64,000 nt of DNA from Mariniflexile maritimum (GCF_009746565.1 NZ_WRPN01000007.1:1-64000), one strand, 5' to 3'; numbered from the stretch's first letter, positions 1-8,876 are shown. Made by a program: numbers and translations. The notes: generated from the letters alone by a model not told the origin.

Positions 1-96
1 CCATGCGTAAAAAATTGAAAAATAAATACTAAATTTAACCACAAATGAATCGATTTTGAGCGCTTACTTAGCTATGCTCACTTTCATCCGCTGCAA

Positions 97-1410
97 GTGG
101 TTCACTTTGCCCGCCCTATCCACCTTACCTTAAAAGCAGGTAACAGCATACTATTAAAACCTGGGTTTAAAGCCAAGGCAGGAAGTCACTTTTTGGCAAC
201 TATCGAGCCTATTAGTGCCACCTCAGAAGCACCAAACACCTATGCGCGTATAGTGGGCGATAAACGATATGAGCTAAGTAACCATTTAGGAAACGTACTA
301 AGTGTGGTCACTGATCGAAAACTTGTTGCAGATCCACTTAATTTTACTAACTTTACTGCGGACGTTCTTACATATAGTGATTTTTATCCCTTCGGAAGCG
401 TGCTCCCGAACCGACATGGTAGCTCAGATTCTTACAGATTCGGATTCCAAGGACAGGAAAAAGACGATGAGATTAAAGGAGAAGGAAATTCTTTGAACTA
501 TACCTTTAGAATGCATGACCCACGCGTGGGGAGGTTCTTTGCAAGAGACCCTTTAGAGAAAGCATATCCTTTTTATTCTCCATATCAGTTTAGTGGTAAT
601 AGACCTATAGATATGATTGAACTTGAAGGGCTAGAACCAACTTACACTAAAGATAAGGATGGAAATGCAATAGATAAAGACGGGGAAATACTAAAACAGG
701 GAGACGAAAGAGAAGCTTCAAATTGGGACAATTTGTATCATGTTAGAACTGAAACCTATATTTTTCATTTAGGAAATGAAAATGCTCCTGAAGGGTTCTA
801 TACAGAATCAGGATATGAATATACTCAATTAGATACGGAAAATGGACAAGTATTGCCTCCGATGTCGTTTTGGGAAAAATTTCCAGCATATACTGAAGGA
901 GCGCGGTCTTGGCATGGTAATGGAGTTGATTCCAAGGGTTATTTAACTGGAGAACCACCTTCTCCAGATATAACGTTAGCTTTTGGAATGTTTGGTGGCG
1001 GGAAAAGTAAACTCGCATCAGAAACTATCGTAATGATGGGCAACGCTAAAAAAACTGTAGCAGGTTGGACAATTTATCGAGGATTAAAAGAAGGAGAAGG
1101 GGGTAAATTTCTTTTATATATAGGCAAGGCAAAAAACGGCGTCCAAAATAGATATTCTTTAGGAAAACTTTCTGAATATTCTATACAAGCATTAAGTAAA
1201 TTGCAAAAAATTCCCGATAATGGTACTGCTCTTGGAGTTGAACAATTAATAATGGAATTAAATGGATGGAAAGGAAAAGCTTCTAAAGTAGTAAAGCCTG
1301 TATTATCCAATAAAATAAATGCAACTATTAAGGATATATATAAGAGTCAAGGTAAATCATGGCTCGACGCAAATGTAGAGGATTGGGAAAAACTATTTAA
1401 GTTTCAATAA
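97..1410 (+). CDS. Rhs C-terminal fragment with URI/GIY-YIG-like nuclease tip (cassette C1)
   Basis: 437 codons from a GTG; the frame is open from position 49, so the true start is uncertain. Residues 1-45 resemble a Bacteroidota 3-coathanger stack end (KPGFKAKAGSHF). Then come an Rhs core end (SNHLGNV) and the block shared by all nine cassettes ([10 protein letters not shown] to DPRVGRFF, DNA from 389). The private tip ends in a URI/GIY-YIG-like nuclease region: YIGK at 341-344, R352, GVEQ with E382, and LSNKIN at 403-408. This resembles the Tox-URI class of polymorphic toxins, which cut nucleic acid. It is the only cassette here linked in frame to upstream Rhs core sequence (a DVLTYSDFY-like stretch before FGSV). 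Even so it lacks the thousands of bases of a normal rhs gene, so it is either displaced or cut from a parent beyond the window. Confidence 0.72.
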   Translation: MVHFARPIHLTLKAGNSILLKPGFKAKAGSHFLATIEPISATSEAPNTYARIVGDKRYELSNHLGNVLSVVTDRKLVADPLNFTNFTADVLTYSDFYPFGSVLPNRHGSSDSYRFGFQGQEKDDEIKGEGNSLNYTFRMHDPRVGRFFARDPLEKAYPFYSPYQFSGNRPIDMIELEGLEPTYTKDKDGNAIDKDGEILKQGDEREASNWDNLYHVRTETYIFHLGNENAPEGFYTESGYEYTQLDTENGQVLPPMSFWEKFPAYTEGARSWHGNGVDSKGYLTGEPPSPDITLAFGMFGGGKSKLASETIVMMGNAKKTVAGWTIYRGLKEGEGGKFLLYIGKAKNGVQNRYSLGKLSEYSIQALSKLQKIPDNGTALGVEQLIMELNGWKGKASKVVKPVLSNKINATIKDIYKSQGKSWLDANVEDWEKLFKFQ

Positions 1411-1412
1411 AT

Positions 1413-2033
1413 ATGAAAACAGAATTTTCAGGAAACATATATCGCATATCATTAGATTTTGATTTAGGTTTTGTATATGCTGAATTACTAGATTATACCG
1501 ATGTTAGAGAATTTGATGGGATTTTGATACAAGTCTATAATTATATAGAAACAGGTAATGAAAAACAAATTGATATTGAAAAAATCAAATCTAATGAGAT
1601 CCTTTTTGGACCTGTACCAATCAATAAGTATCCAAATAACAAAGGAAAGTTTGCTTGGAAATATATAGGGAAATCTAATAGTTATTCTAAAGAATTTCCT
1701 TGGTTTAAATCCTTTAGAGGCTTAATTAATAAAGATGATAACTGGAGCAATTTAAGCCCTTGGTTTAAAGCTAATATACACGGTATTGACTCTAATTCAA
1801 TTGAATATAACTATGAGGACGTTCGAAGATTAGAAACGTTAATTTTAAATCACCCTGAAATGGTTAAAATCAAGGTAACGATGTTACTCTTAATTAATAA
1901 AGGTGAAATTGTGCGTGATTTTTATGATTTAACTAATATAGGAAATCGTAATATGTATATACAACTAATTAATACTTATTATGATAATAATAAAGTTGAA
2001 GAATTATTAAAGTACATTAACATACGGTTATAA
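1413..2033 (+). CDS. Imm26-like immunity protein for C1
   Basis: 206 aa, starting 2 bases after the C1 toxin stop, so translation is probably coupled. It has no signal peptide or membrane segment and is expected to be cytosolic. The N-terminal half (GNIYRISL, FDGILIQVYNY, then KFAWKYIGK) follows the pattern of Imm26, a family that pairs with several nuclease toxins, URI types among them. It should bind and block the URI-like tip encoded just upstream. The family call rests on remembered sequence pattern; the immunity role is inferred from position and size. Confidence 0.62.
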   Translation: MKTEFSGNIYRISLDFDLGFVYAELLDYTDVREFDGILIQVYNYIETGNEKQIDIEKIKSNEILFGPVPINKYPNNKGKFAWKYIGKSNSYSKEFPWFKSFRGLINKDDNWSNLSPWFKANIHGIDSNSIEYNYEDVRRLETLILNHPEMVKIKVTMLLLINKGEIVRDFYDLTNIGNRNMYIQLINTYYDNNKVEELLKYINIRL

Positions 2034-2099
2034 CCCCGTTGTTTCTCGCTCTGCGAAGTCAGTGACTTTAAAGCATAATAATTGTTCTAGTTTACGCTA

Positions 2100-2120
2100 C
2101 CGCAAGTTTGCAACTTGTGG
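2100..2120. repeat. Hairpin repeat between cassettes C1 and C2
   Basis: Imperfect inverted repeat CCGCAAGTT-TGC-AACTTGTGG. Related hairpins with CCGC/GTGG ends and a (C)TAGTTT or AAGTTT arm occur at 5523-5550, 8902-8931, 8991-9016, 10672-10699 and 16150-16170, always downstream of an immunity gene. The preceding stretch (2034-2099) has a tgcgaa/gctacc context similar to the other copies. Confidence 0.55.
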
Positions 2121-2177
2121 AGGTTACAGTAAAAACAAATTGAAAAAAATAAATACCTTTAACAAGTAAAACGTTCA

Positions 2178-3299
2178 TTGAAAACTAGTCTTCAAAAGGC
2201 AAAAGATTCATATGCCTTCGGAAGCGTGCTCCCGAACCGCCATGGTAGCTCAGATTCTTACAGATTCGGATTCCAAGGCCAGGAAAAAGACGATGAGATT
2301 AAGGGCGAAGGGAATTCTTTGAATTACAAGTACAGGATGCACGACCCGAGAGTGGGACGGTTTTTTGCGGTTGACCCTTTGACAGCTAAGTATCCTTGGA
2401 ACTCGCCTTATGCTTTTAGTGAAAATAGGGTTATTGATGGCATAGAGTTAGAAGGCTTAGAAGTTCAGCCATATCAATATTATTTATTTTATGAAGCTAC
2501 TAAAGCAAAAATAAAGAAATGGATCGGTGATACCGATGCAGACTTTAAAAAAGGAATAAATGGTATGGTTAGTTCTGCGACGACAGATAAGCTTCATATA
2601 GCAATGGAACCAGATACTGAGAAACAACAGGAAATGGAAAATGAAAGGGTTCTAAATCAGATTAAAGCAACAAATTTAACTCTATTTACTTTTAATTCAG
2701 TTGCTTTAGTAGGTACTGAAACTATTGGTTCAATTCCTGGTTTAGATGTAGTTTTTGATCCGTATCATGCAGCCTTATATTCTGCTAAATATTCAGCCAC
2801 AGGGGATATTGATGATGCGATTAGTGCCGGGGCTTATACTACTGCAATTGTTATTCCTTTAGCTAGTGGAGTTATAATTAAGTATGCATTAAAGGGCCCT
2901 GTAGAGAAGGCGATGTTTGAAGGAGGGGCTCATGGAAGAATTAAAAATTTAGTTGAAGGTGGTACTAATATAACTGAAAGAAATCATCTACCGTCGATAG
3001 ATGCATTTAAACGAGCAGAATTAAACGTTGTTTCTGATTATTTAAAAAGTTCCCATCATATGCTGACGGGTGATCATAAGAACTTTATCACTACAGGAGC
3101 AAGTGATTTATCAAAAGCCTTTAGAGAAGCAGAAGCCACATTATTAAGAGAAGGTGATTTTATGGGAGCTTTTGACTTAAATGCAAACGCAATAAAAGCT
3201 CAATACGGAGATATATATAATAAAGCAATCGAACAGGCCAGAAAACATTATCAAGACAATGTTGTTCCTAAACTTAAGGAAGCAATAGATAATAAATAA
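2178..3299 (+). CDS. Rhs C-terminal toxin cassette C2, His-rich tip of unassigned family
   Basis: 373 codons from a TTG; the shared block starts at 2215 ([10 protein letters not shown]). The core end is the [14 protein letters not shown] / [12 protein letters not shown] subtype, closing with VIDGIELEGLE. The tip has a hydrophobic linker (TETIGSIPGLDVVFDPY, then alanine-rich) and a C-terminal domain with RNHLPS, SSHHM, GDHKNF, LLREGDFMGAFD and YGDIYNKAIEQ. I recall similar tips of the pattern R-HH-PS ... DH ... GS ... FG-KY--AI in other polymorphic toxins, probably nucleases given the clustered His and Asp, but cannot name the family. C7 and C9 have comparable TTG-led leaders (MKT-x(5)-K-D). 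No Rhs shell or delivery module is encoded, so as it stands it is a detached tip. Confidence 0.65.
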   Translation: MKTSLQKAKDSYAFGSVLPNRHGSSDSYRFGFQGQEKDDEIKGEGNSLNYKYRMHDPRVGRFFAVDPLTAKYPWNSPYAFSENRVIDGIELEGLEVQPYQYYLFYEATKAKIKKWIGDTDADFKKGINGMVSSATTDKLHIAMEPDTEKQQEMENERVLNQIKATNLTLFTFNSVALVGTETIGSIPGLDVVFDPYHAALYSAKYSATGDIDDAISAGAYTTAIVIPLASGVIIKYALKGPVEKAMFEGGAHGRIKNLVEGGTNITERNHLPSIDAFKRAELNVVSDYLKSSHHMLTGDHKNFITTGASDLSKAFREAEATLLREGDFMGAFDLNANAIKAQYGDIYNKAIEQARKHYQDNVVPKLKEAIDNK

Positions 3300-3311
3300 A
3301 ATTTAGTTAAT

Positions 3312-3791
3312 ATGATATATAAAACACATGAATCTTTGGGATATATTAATTTTAAGGATAGCCTAAATGATTTGCTTAATAAAATAGATGTTGAATATAA
3401 AAAAGGAAAAAAGGAATTCATGGGAACTTTTTATCCTACAATATATTTATTAAACGAGGATATTTTAATTGTATTTAAAGAAGATGGTAGTTTAATTGAA
3501 TATATCGAAATTGGAAAAGGGAACTGTATTTTTAATGGTATTAATCTTTTTAAAACTAAATATTCGGAATTAGAAAAAAGAATATCTGAATTAGATAATA
3601 GTTTAGAATTTTCGGAAGGAGGATTTGATTCTCATAAATGTGGATTAGGCATATATAGAAGGTTCAGAAATGGCAAATATTCAATTTATCCTAAAAATCT
3701 TATATTTTTTAATAAAGACTATAAGAGTAAAAAGACACCTAGTACTGATGAAATCATTAATTTTTACTTAGGAAAAGCTAGAGGAAAATAG
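3312..3791 (+). CDS. Putative immunity protein for C2
   Basis: 159 aa, 12 bases after the C2 toxin stop. It is soluble, with no signal peptide, and alternates beta-like and charged segments (YPTIYLLNEDILIVFKEDG, GLGIYRRF). The GIYRRF, YPKNLIFF and DYKS stretches recall the SMI1/KNR4-like or Imm superfamily style, but I cannot place it in a named family. The immunity role is inferred from its place directly after a toxin tip, as in every other cassette. Confidence 0.55.
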   Translation: MIYKTHESLGYINFKDSLNDLLNKIDVEYKKGKKEFMGTFYPTIYLLNEDILIVFKEDGSLIEYIEIGKGNCIFNGINLFKTKYSELEKRISELDNSLEFSEGGFDSHKCGLGIYRRFRNGKYSIYPKNLIFFNKDYKSKKTPSTDEIINFYLGKARGK

Positions 3792-3937
3792 ACCCTTGTA
3801 ATTCCATATTATGTCCCTACTCCAAGTTTTTAATTTGTAGAGTTAAAAATTAACAATCAAAAGATAAAAGAAGCTATTTTATACATTGAGCAGCTTTTTG
3901 TTATTGCCAAAAAAAGGCATACATTTAATCTTCAAAA

Positions 3938-3994
3938 ACGTTCATTGAAATTTATATTAACCTTGTCGAAATAACTAACCAATAGATTAGTCCC
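3938..3994 (+). repeat. Type-A cassette leader before C3
   Basis: A leader of about 57 bases, from ACGTTCATTGAAA to an in-frame TAG just before the shared block. It is nearly the same as the leader of C5 (7280-7336) and weaker in C8 (13038-13094). Upstream of each lies an A/T-rich ATA(C/T)ATTTAA motif about 20 bases before ACGTTC. It may be a promoter remnant or a recombination scar. Confidence 0.5.
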
Positions 3995-4005
3995 CCTTCG
4001 GAAGC

Positions 4006-5076
4006 GTGCTCCCCAACCGACATGGTAGCTCAGATTCTTACAGATATGGATTTAATGGTAAGGAGAAGGATGATGAAGTAAAAGGAGAAGGAAATAGTTA
4101 TGATTTTGGAGCAAGATTAAATGATACGAGAGTTGGAAGATGGTTAACCTTGGATGGTAAACCTAAGTCAGACCAATCAAATTATGTTTTCACTAGAAAT
4201 AACCCAATTATTTTTGTAGATCCTGATGGTCAAGACGATTGGTATTTCGACTTTACCACCAAAGCTACTTATGTAATTAGAAATGGGAAACCAAACCGTT
4301 ATTTTATTACGGAATATATTTATACAGAGCCAAACGAAAAAGGCTTTTCGTTTGGACATCCCCAAAACAAACCATATAGCATAAATTCCAAAGCAATAAA
4401 GGAAGTGTTTACACAGAATATACCTCTATGGAACAAAGCTAGAAAAATGTACCCTATAGGTAGTGAACAAGAAAAAGAAATATATAATGCTTTCAAGAAA
4501 ATAGATGAAAATGCCGTAGCAATGGTAGTTATGTCTCCGTTATTAGTATTAGGAGCTTTAGAAGCCCTTCCGTTTTTAGCAACTGAAGCAACTGTTTTAG
4601 CTGAAACAGGTGTTTTACAGACAACTTTAACAGAAGCTTTTGCTACCAATACCTTAAGGGTTGGGGCTATGAATGGAGGCACAGAGTTTGTAAGTCAATA
4701 TGCGTCTAATGTGTTAATAAATAATGATTTTAGTTTAGGGAGTATTGATTATTTCGATGTTGGATTAAGTGCAGTTTCAAGTAAAATAGGCTCTCAACTA
4801 GGACAATCTTTTTTTGATTTTAAAGGAGGAGAGTTATCGATTAGTAGTCTAGAGAATGCTACTACAAATTTTATATTTAAGAAATCATCATCTAAATTAA
4901 CGAGTAAATTCAACAATACAATAGGTAAGCCATTAGTTGATTTTTCTCCTTCAATGGGTACTTATCTTCAAGGGGCTGGGTTAACCGTTATAAAGACTAC
5001 AACTAAATCCATTAACAAAAAGGTTAAAGAAGACCTAAACAGTAACAATGAAAAAAAACTTGAAAATGATAATTAA
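4006..5076 (+). CDS. Silent Rhs toxin cassette C3, predicted membrane-active tip (family shared with C8 and C9)
   Basis: 356 codons counted from GTG, which is really the Val of FGSVLPN; an in-frame TAG sits at 3988-3990, so no normal start exists. The first ~60 bases of the shared block match the other cassettes. The core end then follows a different subtype (FNGKEKDDEVKGEGNSYDFGARLNDTRVGRW, closing FVDPDGQ). The tip has a long hydrophobic stretch (VAMVVMSPLLVLGALEALPFLA) and then the pattern VLINNDFSLGSIDYFD ... KIGSQLGQ ... DFKGG. That pattern recurs in C8 and C9. All three are paired with small one-TM immunity proteins, which suggests a toxin that acts in or at the inner membrane. No catalytic motif is recognised. 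Confidence 0.62.
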   Translation: MLPNRHGSSDSYRYGFNGKEKDDEVKGEGNSYDFGARLNDTRVGRWLTLDGKPKSDQSNYVFTRNNPIIFVDPDGQDDWYFDFTTKATYVIRNGKPNRYFITEYIYTEPNEKGFSFGHPQNKPYSINSKAIKEVFTQNIPLWNKARKMYPIGSEQEKEIYNAFKKIDENAVAMVVMSPLLVLGALEALPFLATEATVLAETGVLQTTLTEAFATNTLRVGAMNGGTEFVSQYASNVLINNDFSLGSIDYFDVGLSAVSSKIGSQLGQSFFDFKGGELSISSLENATTNFIFKKSSSKLTSKFNNTIGKPLVDFSPSMGTYLQGAGLTVIKTTTKSINKKVKEDLNSNNEKKLENDN

Positions 5077-5494
5077 TAAATTTTTTCATCAGAAATATAA
5101 AATTGTCATAATTGTTGTTGGTATTTTGGGTTTTATGCTTGTAAGAGGGAAGTATTTCAATAACAGAATAGAGAAAGAAGGGGTTTCTAGCATAGGATAT
5201 GTTTATGATATTAATTGGGGAGGAAATACATCACCATTTTTATATTATACTTATTATGTTAATGATGAAAAACATAAGAATATAAAAAATTCAGAATCTT
5301 TTGAGAATCTAGACGATCGTTACGTGAAAAAATACTATCGTATCAAGTATTTAAAGGATAATCCAAAGAAAAGCATCATGTATTTAGATAAGAGAATAAC
5401 AGACAGTTTATTAATAAATGAATTCATAGAATCCACTAAACGTTCAAGAAAAAAAGAAATAGAAACAGTGCGTAAAGAACAATTAGGGTTATAA
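5048..5494 (+). CDS. Single-TM immunity protein for C3
   Basis: 148 aa if started at 5048, overlapping the toxin end by 29 bases; ATG 5066 would leave an 11-base overlap and is equally plausible. One N-terminal membrane helix (KIVIIVVGILGFMLV) is followed by a soluble domain with a Y-rich strand (FLYYTYYVND) and the motif KKYYRIKYLKDNPKKSIMYLD. The same layout and closing motif occur in the C8 and C9 partners (KYYRVIF ... LLLDEE; KYFVKFS ... LYLDKP). The three look like one immunity family guarding the membrane face attacked by their toxins. The role is inferred from context. Confidence 0.6.
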   Translation: MKKNLKMIINKFFHQKYKIVIIVVGILGFMLVRGKYFNNRIEKEGVSSIGYVYDINWGGNTSPFLYYTYYVNDEKHKNIKNSESFENLDDRYVKKYYRIKYLKDNPKKSIMYLDKRITDSLLINEFIESTKRSRKKEIETVRKEQLGL

Positions 5495-5856
5495 TTTGCC
5501 CCCGCTGTTCTCTCGTGTGCGCTACCGCTAACTTGCAGTTAGTGGCGGTAAGAGTAAGCAAAAAAAGAGAAAGCTTTTACAGAAATGTAAAGCCCCCCGC
5601 TAGCTCTAGTTTACCGTAATGGTAGTCACTAGTAAATACTAGTGACTACCAAGATTGATTGACAAAATTGAAAAATAATTCATAACATAGTTGAAGGCAA
5701 GTTAACTTCTTATTTCAAAAGTAAACCCTATAAAATCAAAATAAAGTCCTACTTTTATACTGTGTTTTTTGTTATTTTATCAGAAATAAAAATAAACACA
5801 AACGTTCTTACATATAAAGCCTTTGCAGGTGTTTTGAATACTATGCCTTCGGAAGC
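5495..5856. repeat. C3-C4 spacer with hairpins and long leader repeat
   Basis: No gene is supported. The spacer holds a CCGC/GGCGG hairpin (5523-5550), a decayed terminator-like hairpin (5570-5594; compare 16202-16231), and a perfect 13-bp inverted repeat GGTAGTCACTAGT/ACTAGTGACTACC (5621-5650). From about 5601 to 5850 it is the same sequence as 9031-9304, apart from substitutions and a ~45-base insertion in the second copy. At 5802-5816 it carries ACGTTCTTACATATA, 14 bases of which are identical to the Rhs-core coding DNA of C1 (362-375). This leader therefore seems to derive from rhs coding sequence. Confidence 0.68.
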
Positions 5857-6819
5857 GTGCTCCCCAACCGACATGGTGGCTCAGATTCTTACAGATTCGG
5901 ATTCCAAGGACAGGAAAAGGATGATGAGATTAAGGGGGAAGGTAACTCACTTAACTACAAGTACAGGATGCATGACCCTAGAGTGGGTAGGTTTTTTGCT
6001 GTCGACCCTTCAGCAAGAGAATTTGCATGGAATAGCTCATTTGCCTATAGTGAAAATAGAGTTATAGACAGAATTGAATTGGAAGGAATGGAAAGTTGGG
6101 ATTATTTAGAACCAACTCCACATCAAAAAGAAGACACAAAAGTTCAGACTGCAACCAAAATAGCAAGCAATGTAGGAAAAAATATTTTAAATATGATTCC
6201 CTATGCCTTTAACATTGTAGAAGTTTTTGGAAGAGGAGGTCCAAGTAAAGTTATTAACTATCTTGAAAAGGATTTAGATAATCTATCGTATGGAATTGCA
6301 AGCGATATGATTAAAGCCAAACAAGAAGAAGGCATTTCTGAGTTTGGACAATATGCGATTGATAGAATTCAAAAACCTGAAGTTATTGAAGCCGCAGCTA
6401 CCATAATTGTTACTGAGAAAATATCTAAATCAATTGTTGGAAATACGCCAAAACCGATTATTAGACAAAAACTTGCAACTGAGTTTTATAGAAAAGCGGG
6501 GTACATTGGAGAGAAAAGAGTAAATCACTTAAGTGGAATTAACTTTGAAATGCCTGTACAAACTGTAACTTTAAAAAAAGGAACTATCGTTCAACAATGG
6601 GTTGGTGAAAATGGTGTTGGAAGTTATTTCACTAATTTAGAAAATGGTTCAACACAAAATTTAGGGATTAGCTATAGCAATAGAGTTTTAAAACAATTTG
6701 AGTTGACTTCTGACGTAAAAGTTTTAAAAAGTACTGCGGCTGACCTAGGTGGAAATAAAGGTGGTGGATTACAATATTTTAGCCCTGAAATAAAAAACAT
6801 TATAATGCCAATTGAGTAA
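5857..6819 (+). CDS. Silent Rhs toxin cassette C4 with toxin-46-like tip
   Basis: 320 codons counted from GTG (Val of FGSV); upstream in frame a TAA lies 13 codons before GTG with no ATG between. The core end is the [14 protein letters not shown] / [12 protein letters not shown] subtype. The C-terminal domain reads GINFEMPVQTVTLKKGT, VGENGVGSYFTN, LGIS, LKSTAADL, GGGLQYF. This matches my memory of bacterial toxin 46, a polymorphic toxin tip (IDF-PVEV-LP-GT ... GNYF ... STAA ... GGGTQ). Its exact activity is not something I can state. No signal peptide; delivery would need a full rhs. Confidence 0.6.
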   Translation: MLPNRHGGSDSYRFGFQGQEKDDEIKGEGNSLNYKYRMHDPRVGRFFAVDPSAREFAWNSSFAYSENRVIDRIELEGMESWDYLEPTPHQKEDTKVQTATKIASNVGKNILNMIPYAFNIVEVFGRGGPSKVINYLEKDLDNLSYGIASDMIKAKQEEGISEFGQYAIDRIQKPEVIEAAATIIVTEKISKSIVGNTPKPIIRQKLATEFYRKAGYIGEKRVNHLSGINFEMPVQTVTLKKGTIVQQWVGENGVGSYFTNLENGSTQNLGISYSNRVLKQFELTSDVKVLKSTAADLGGNKGGGLQYFSPEIKNIIMPIE

Positions 6820-7160
6820 TGGACATATTAGAACTTATCGAATTAATACAAGACTTTTTAAATGAATTAGATGAATATGTAAAAAAATCTAATTATTACG
6901 ATATTGAAAAAGAACCTTTGAGTAATTTTAAAAAGTCTTTGACTTTGTTGAAGATAGAAGTTATAAGTAACCCTGAAAGCATTAATATAAGAATTTTGAG
7001 GTCAATAAAGGATGTGTCCGGTTTAATTGTTAAGCAATTTGAAGAAACCGCTTTAGAAAGGAAAATTATTCAAATCACGAGTTTATTAAACAAAAGCATA
7101 CCTGAATACAAGAATTTAGAGCCTTTAGGAATGACTTATGGTAAATATAATCCTATTTAA
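6819..7160 (+). CDS. Putative immunity protein for C4
   Basis: 113 aa, with a one-base overlap with the toxin stop (TAATG), a typical translational-coupling arrangement. It is mostly helical and soluble (LIELIQDFLNELDEYVKKS) and ends YGKYNPI. No family is recognised. Its place after the toxin-46-like tip makes it the cognate inhibitor by inference. Confidence 0.55.
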   Translation: MDILELIELIQDFLNELDEYVKKSNYYDIEKEPLSNFKKSLTLLKIEVISNPESINIRILRSIKDVSGLIVKQFEETALERKIIQITSLLNKSIPEYKNLEPLGMTYGKYNPI

Positions 7161-7211
7161 ACTTTTATTCTTCGAATGCATGATTTTAAGAAAACTATAA
7201 AAAATAAGTTT

Positions 7212-7242
7212 AAAAGCTATTTTAGAAATGAAGTAGCTTTTT
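7212..7242 (+). terminator. Terminator after the C4 unit
   Basis: AAAAGCTA (7212-7219) pairs with TAGCTTTT (7234-7241) and is followed by a short T run, 50 bases after the C4 immunity stop. Weaker look-alikes ending AGCTTTTT occur at 3871-3899 and near 10762. Confidence 0.5.
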
Positions 7243-7279
7243 GATTTCGCATAAAAACCCATATATTTAACCAACCAAA

Positions 7280-7336
7280 ACGTTCATTGAAATTTATACA
7301 AACCTTGTCGCAGCAACTAACCAATAGATTAGTCCC
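7280..7336 (+). repeat. Type-A cassette leader before C5
   Basis: Runs from ACGTTCATTGAAA to the TAG just before the shared block. It is almost identical to 3938-3994, with only a few substitutions, which points to recent duplication or gene conversion between the C3 and C5 leaders. Confidence 0.55.
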
Positions 7337-7347
7337 CCTTCGGAAGC

Positions 7348-8370
7348 GTGCTCCCGAACCGACATGGTAGCTCGGATTATTACAGATACGGCTTTAATGG
7401 TAAAGAGAAAGATGATGAAGTAAAAGGAGAAGGCGCGCAATATGATTACGGGTTTAGAATTTATGACCCTAGGTTAGGGAAGTTTTTGAGTACTGACCCT
7501 CTTTTTAAAGGCTATCCATATTATACACCTTATCAATTTGCTGGAAACACACCAATACAGGCAATGGATTTGGATGGTCTTGAAGAGTACTATTATTGGA
7601 ATGATTTAAAGAAAGAATCTTCCAAAATTCAACTGGATTTAGTACCTATACCTTATAATCCTCCTGATGTTTCTGCTTTTGGATTTTATCGAACTAAAGA
7701 AGATGCTGAAAAATGGGGAAGACTTCCCTCTTTGAAGAATGAAAGAGAACAACACGTAGCTCAATTTAATAGAGCAGTTGAAGCCCATAACAATTATGTT
7801 CGAAATTCAAATCCTGTTTGGCTTTTAGGTACTCAATTTAACCCATTGGCAGGAACATATTCTTCCATTAAGAATTACTCAGAGGGTGAAAATTTTTGGG
7901 GTACAGTAGATTTAATTTTTGTAGCTCTTGAGGTGTCTCCTTTTTTAAAGGGAACAAAAGCGTTTAAATATAAAACATTAAATAGACTTCCATTAGAAAA
8001 GTTTGCCGAAAAAAGTGTTGAAGAATTTGGTCAAGTAGTTGAGAGAATATATAAATCAAGGAATAGACCTTCATTTAGAAACGGTGTAGTGGATAAAGTC
8101 TGGAATAAGGCTCAGGATGTCAACGGAAAAGTTTATGACCCATATACAGATGAATTAATTAGTTGGGATAAAACTCAAAAAAGAAGTTGGGATATGGGGC
8201 ATAAGCCCGAACAGGAATGGCATAAACTTAGACAAGAGTATATAGATGGTGATATTACATGGGAGCAATTACTAGATGAGTATAATAATCCTGAAAGGTA
8301 TCATCCGCAGACACAAAATTCAAATAGAAGCGGTAAATATGAAGGTTCCCCAAGACCTAATACAGAATAA
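7348..8370 (+). CDS. Silent Rhs toxin cassette C5, GH-E family HNH/EndoVII nuclease
   Basis: 340 codons counted from the GTG inside FGSV, with an in-frame TAG directly upstream of the shared block. The core end belongs to the FNGKEKDDEVKGEGAQYDYGFRIYDP subtype, as in C9. The C-terminal ~100 residues fit the GH-E group of HNH/EndoVII toxins: WDMGHKPEQEW with G284, H285 and E288, then LLDEYNNPERY and SNRS at 325-328, the usual closing motif. The predicted activity is metal-dependent DNA cleavage. The ankyrin-repeat gene that follows is the known immunity type for this family, which strengthens the call. As it lies here the tip has no start or delivery module. Confidence 0.8.
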   Translation: MLPNRHGSSDYYRYGFNGKEKDDEVKGEGAQYDYGFRIYDPRLGKFLSTDPLFKGYPYYTPYQFAGNTPIQAMDLDGLEEYYYWNDLKKESSKIQLDLVPIPYNPPDVSAFGFYRTKEDAEKWGRLPSLKNEREQHVAQFNRAVEAHNNYVRNSNPVWLLGTQFNPLAGTYSSIKNYSEGENFWGTVDLIFVALEVSPFLKGTKAFKYKTLNRLPLEKFAEKSVEEFGQVVERIYKSRNRPSFRNGVVDKVWNKAQDVNGKVYDPYTDELISWDKTQKRSWDMGHKPEQEWHKLRQEYIDGDITWEQLLDEYNNPERYHPQTQNSNRSGKYEGSPRPNTE

Positions 8371-8393
8371 TGAGTTAACTTAAAATAGATAGA

Positions 8394-8876
8394 ATGGAAA
8401 TTTTCAAGGCAATAGCAAAAAAAGATAAAGAATTAGTAGCTGAATTTATTGAAATGAAGAATTGTAATATAAATAAAGTCAATGATTTTCACTCTAATTT
8501 ATTAATGACTTCTATATTTGAGGGAGCTGGTGATATTTCTTTATATTTAATTGATAAAGGAATTAATTTATCTTATCAAAATCAGAATGGAGAAACAGTT
8601 CTACATTATTTAACCCATTATTATGATGAAAATGTATTACTAAAAGTTTTAGAAAAAGGAATTGACGTTAACATTAGTGATAAGTATGGCAATATTCCTC
8701 TGTGGTATGCAATCCATAATGATAAAGGTTTTGGAACTAGAAATGAAATGATTAAATTATTAGTGCATTATGGTTCTGATATAAATCACTTAAATAATGT
8801 GAATAAAAGTGTTATTCAAATGGCAAAAAACAGAGGTTATCCTAATGTGATTGAAATATTAGAGAAGACCACTTAA
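8394..8876 (+). CDS. Ankyrin-repeat immunity protein for C5
   Basis: 160 aa, 24 bases after the toxin stop. Four or five ankyrin-like repeats are visible (for example NGETVLHYLTHYYDENVLLKVLEKGIDVN and KYGNIPLWYAIHNDKG...MIKLLVHYGSDIN). It is soluble and cytosolic. Ankyrin proteins are established immunity partners of GH-E type HNH toxins, so this should cover the nuclease encoded upstream. Confidence 0.8.
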   Translation: MEIFKAIAKKDKELVAEFIEMKNCNINKVNDFHSNLLMTSIFEGAGDISLYLIDKGINLSYQNQNGETVLHYLTHYYDENVLLKVLEKGIDVNISDKYGNIPLWYAIHNDKGFGTRNEMIKLLVHYGSDINHLNNVNKSVIQMAKNRGYPNVIEILEKTT

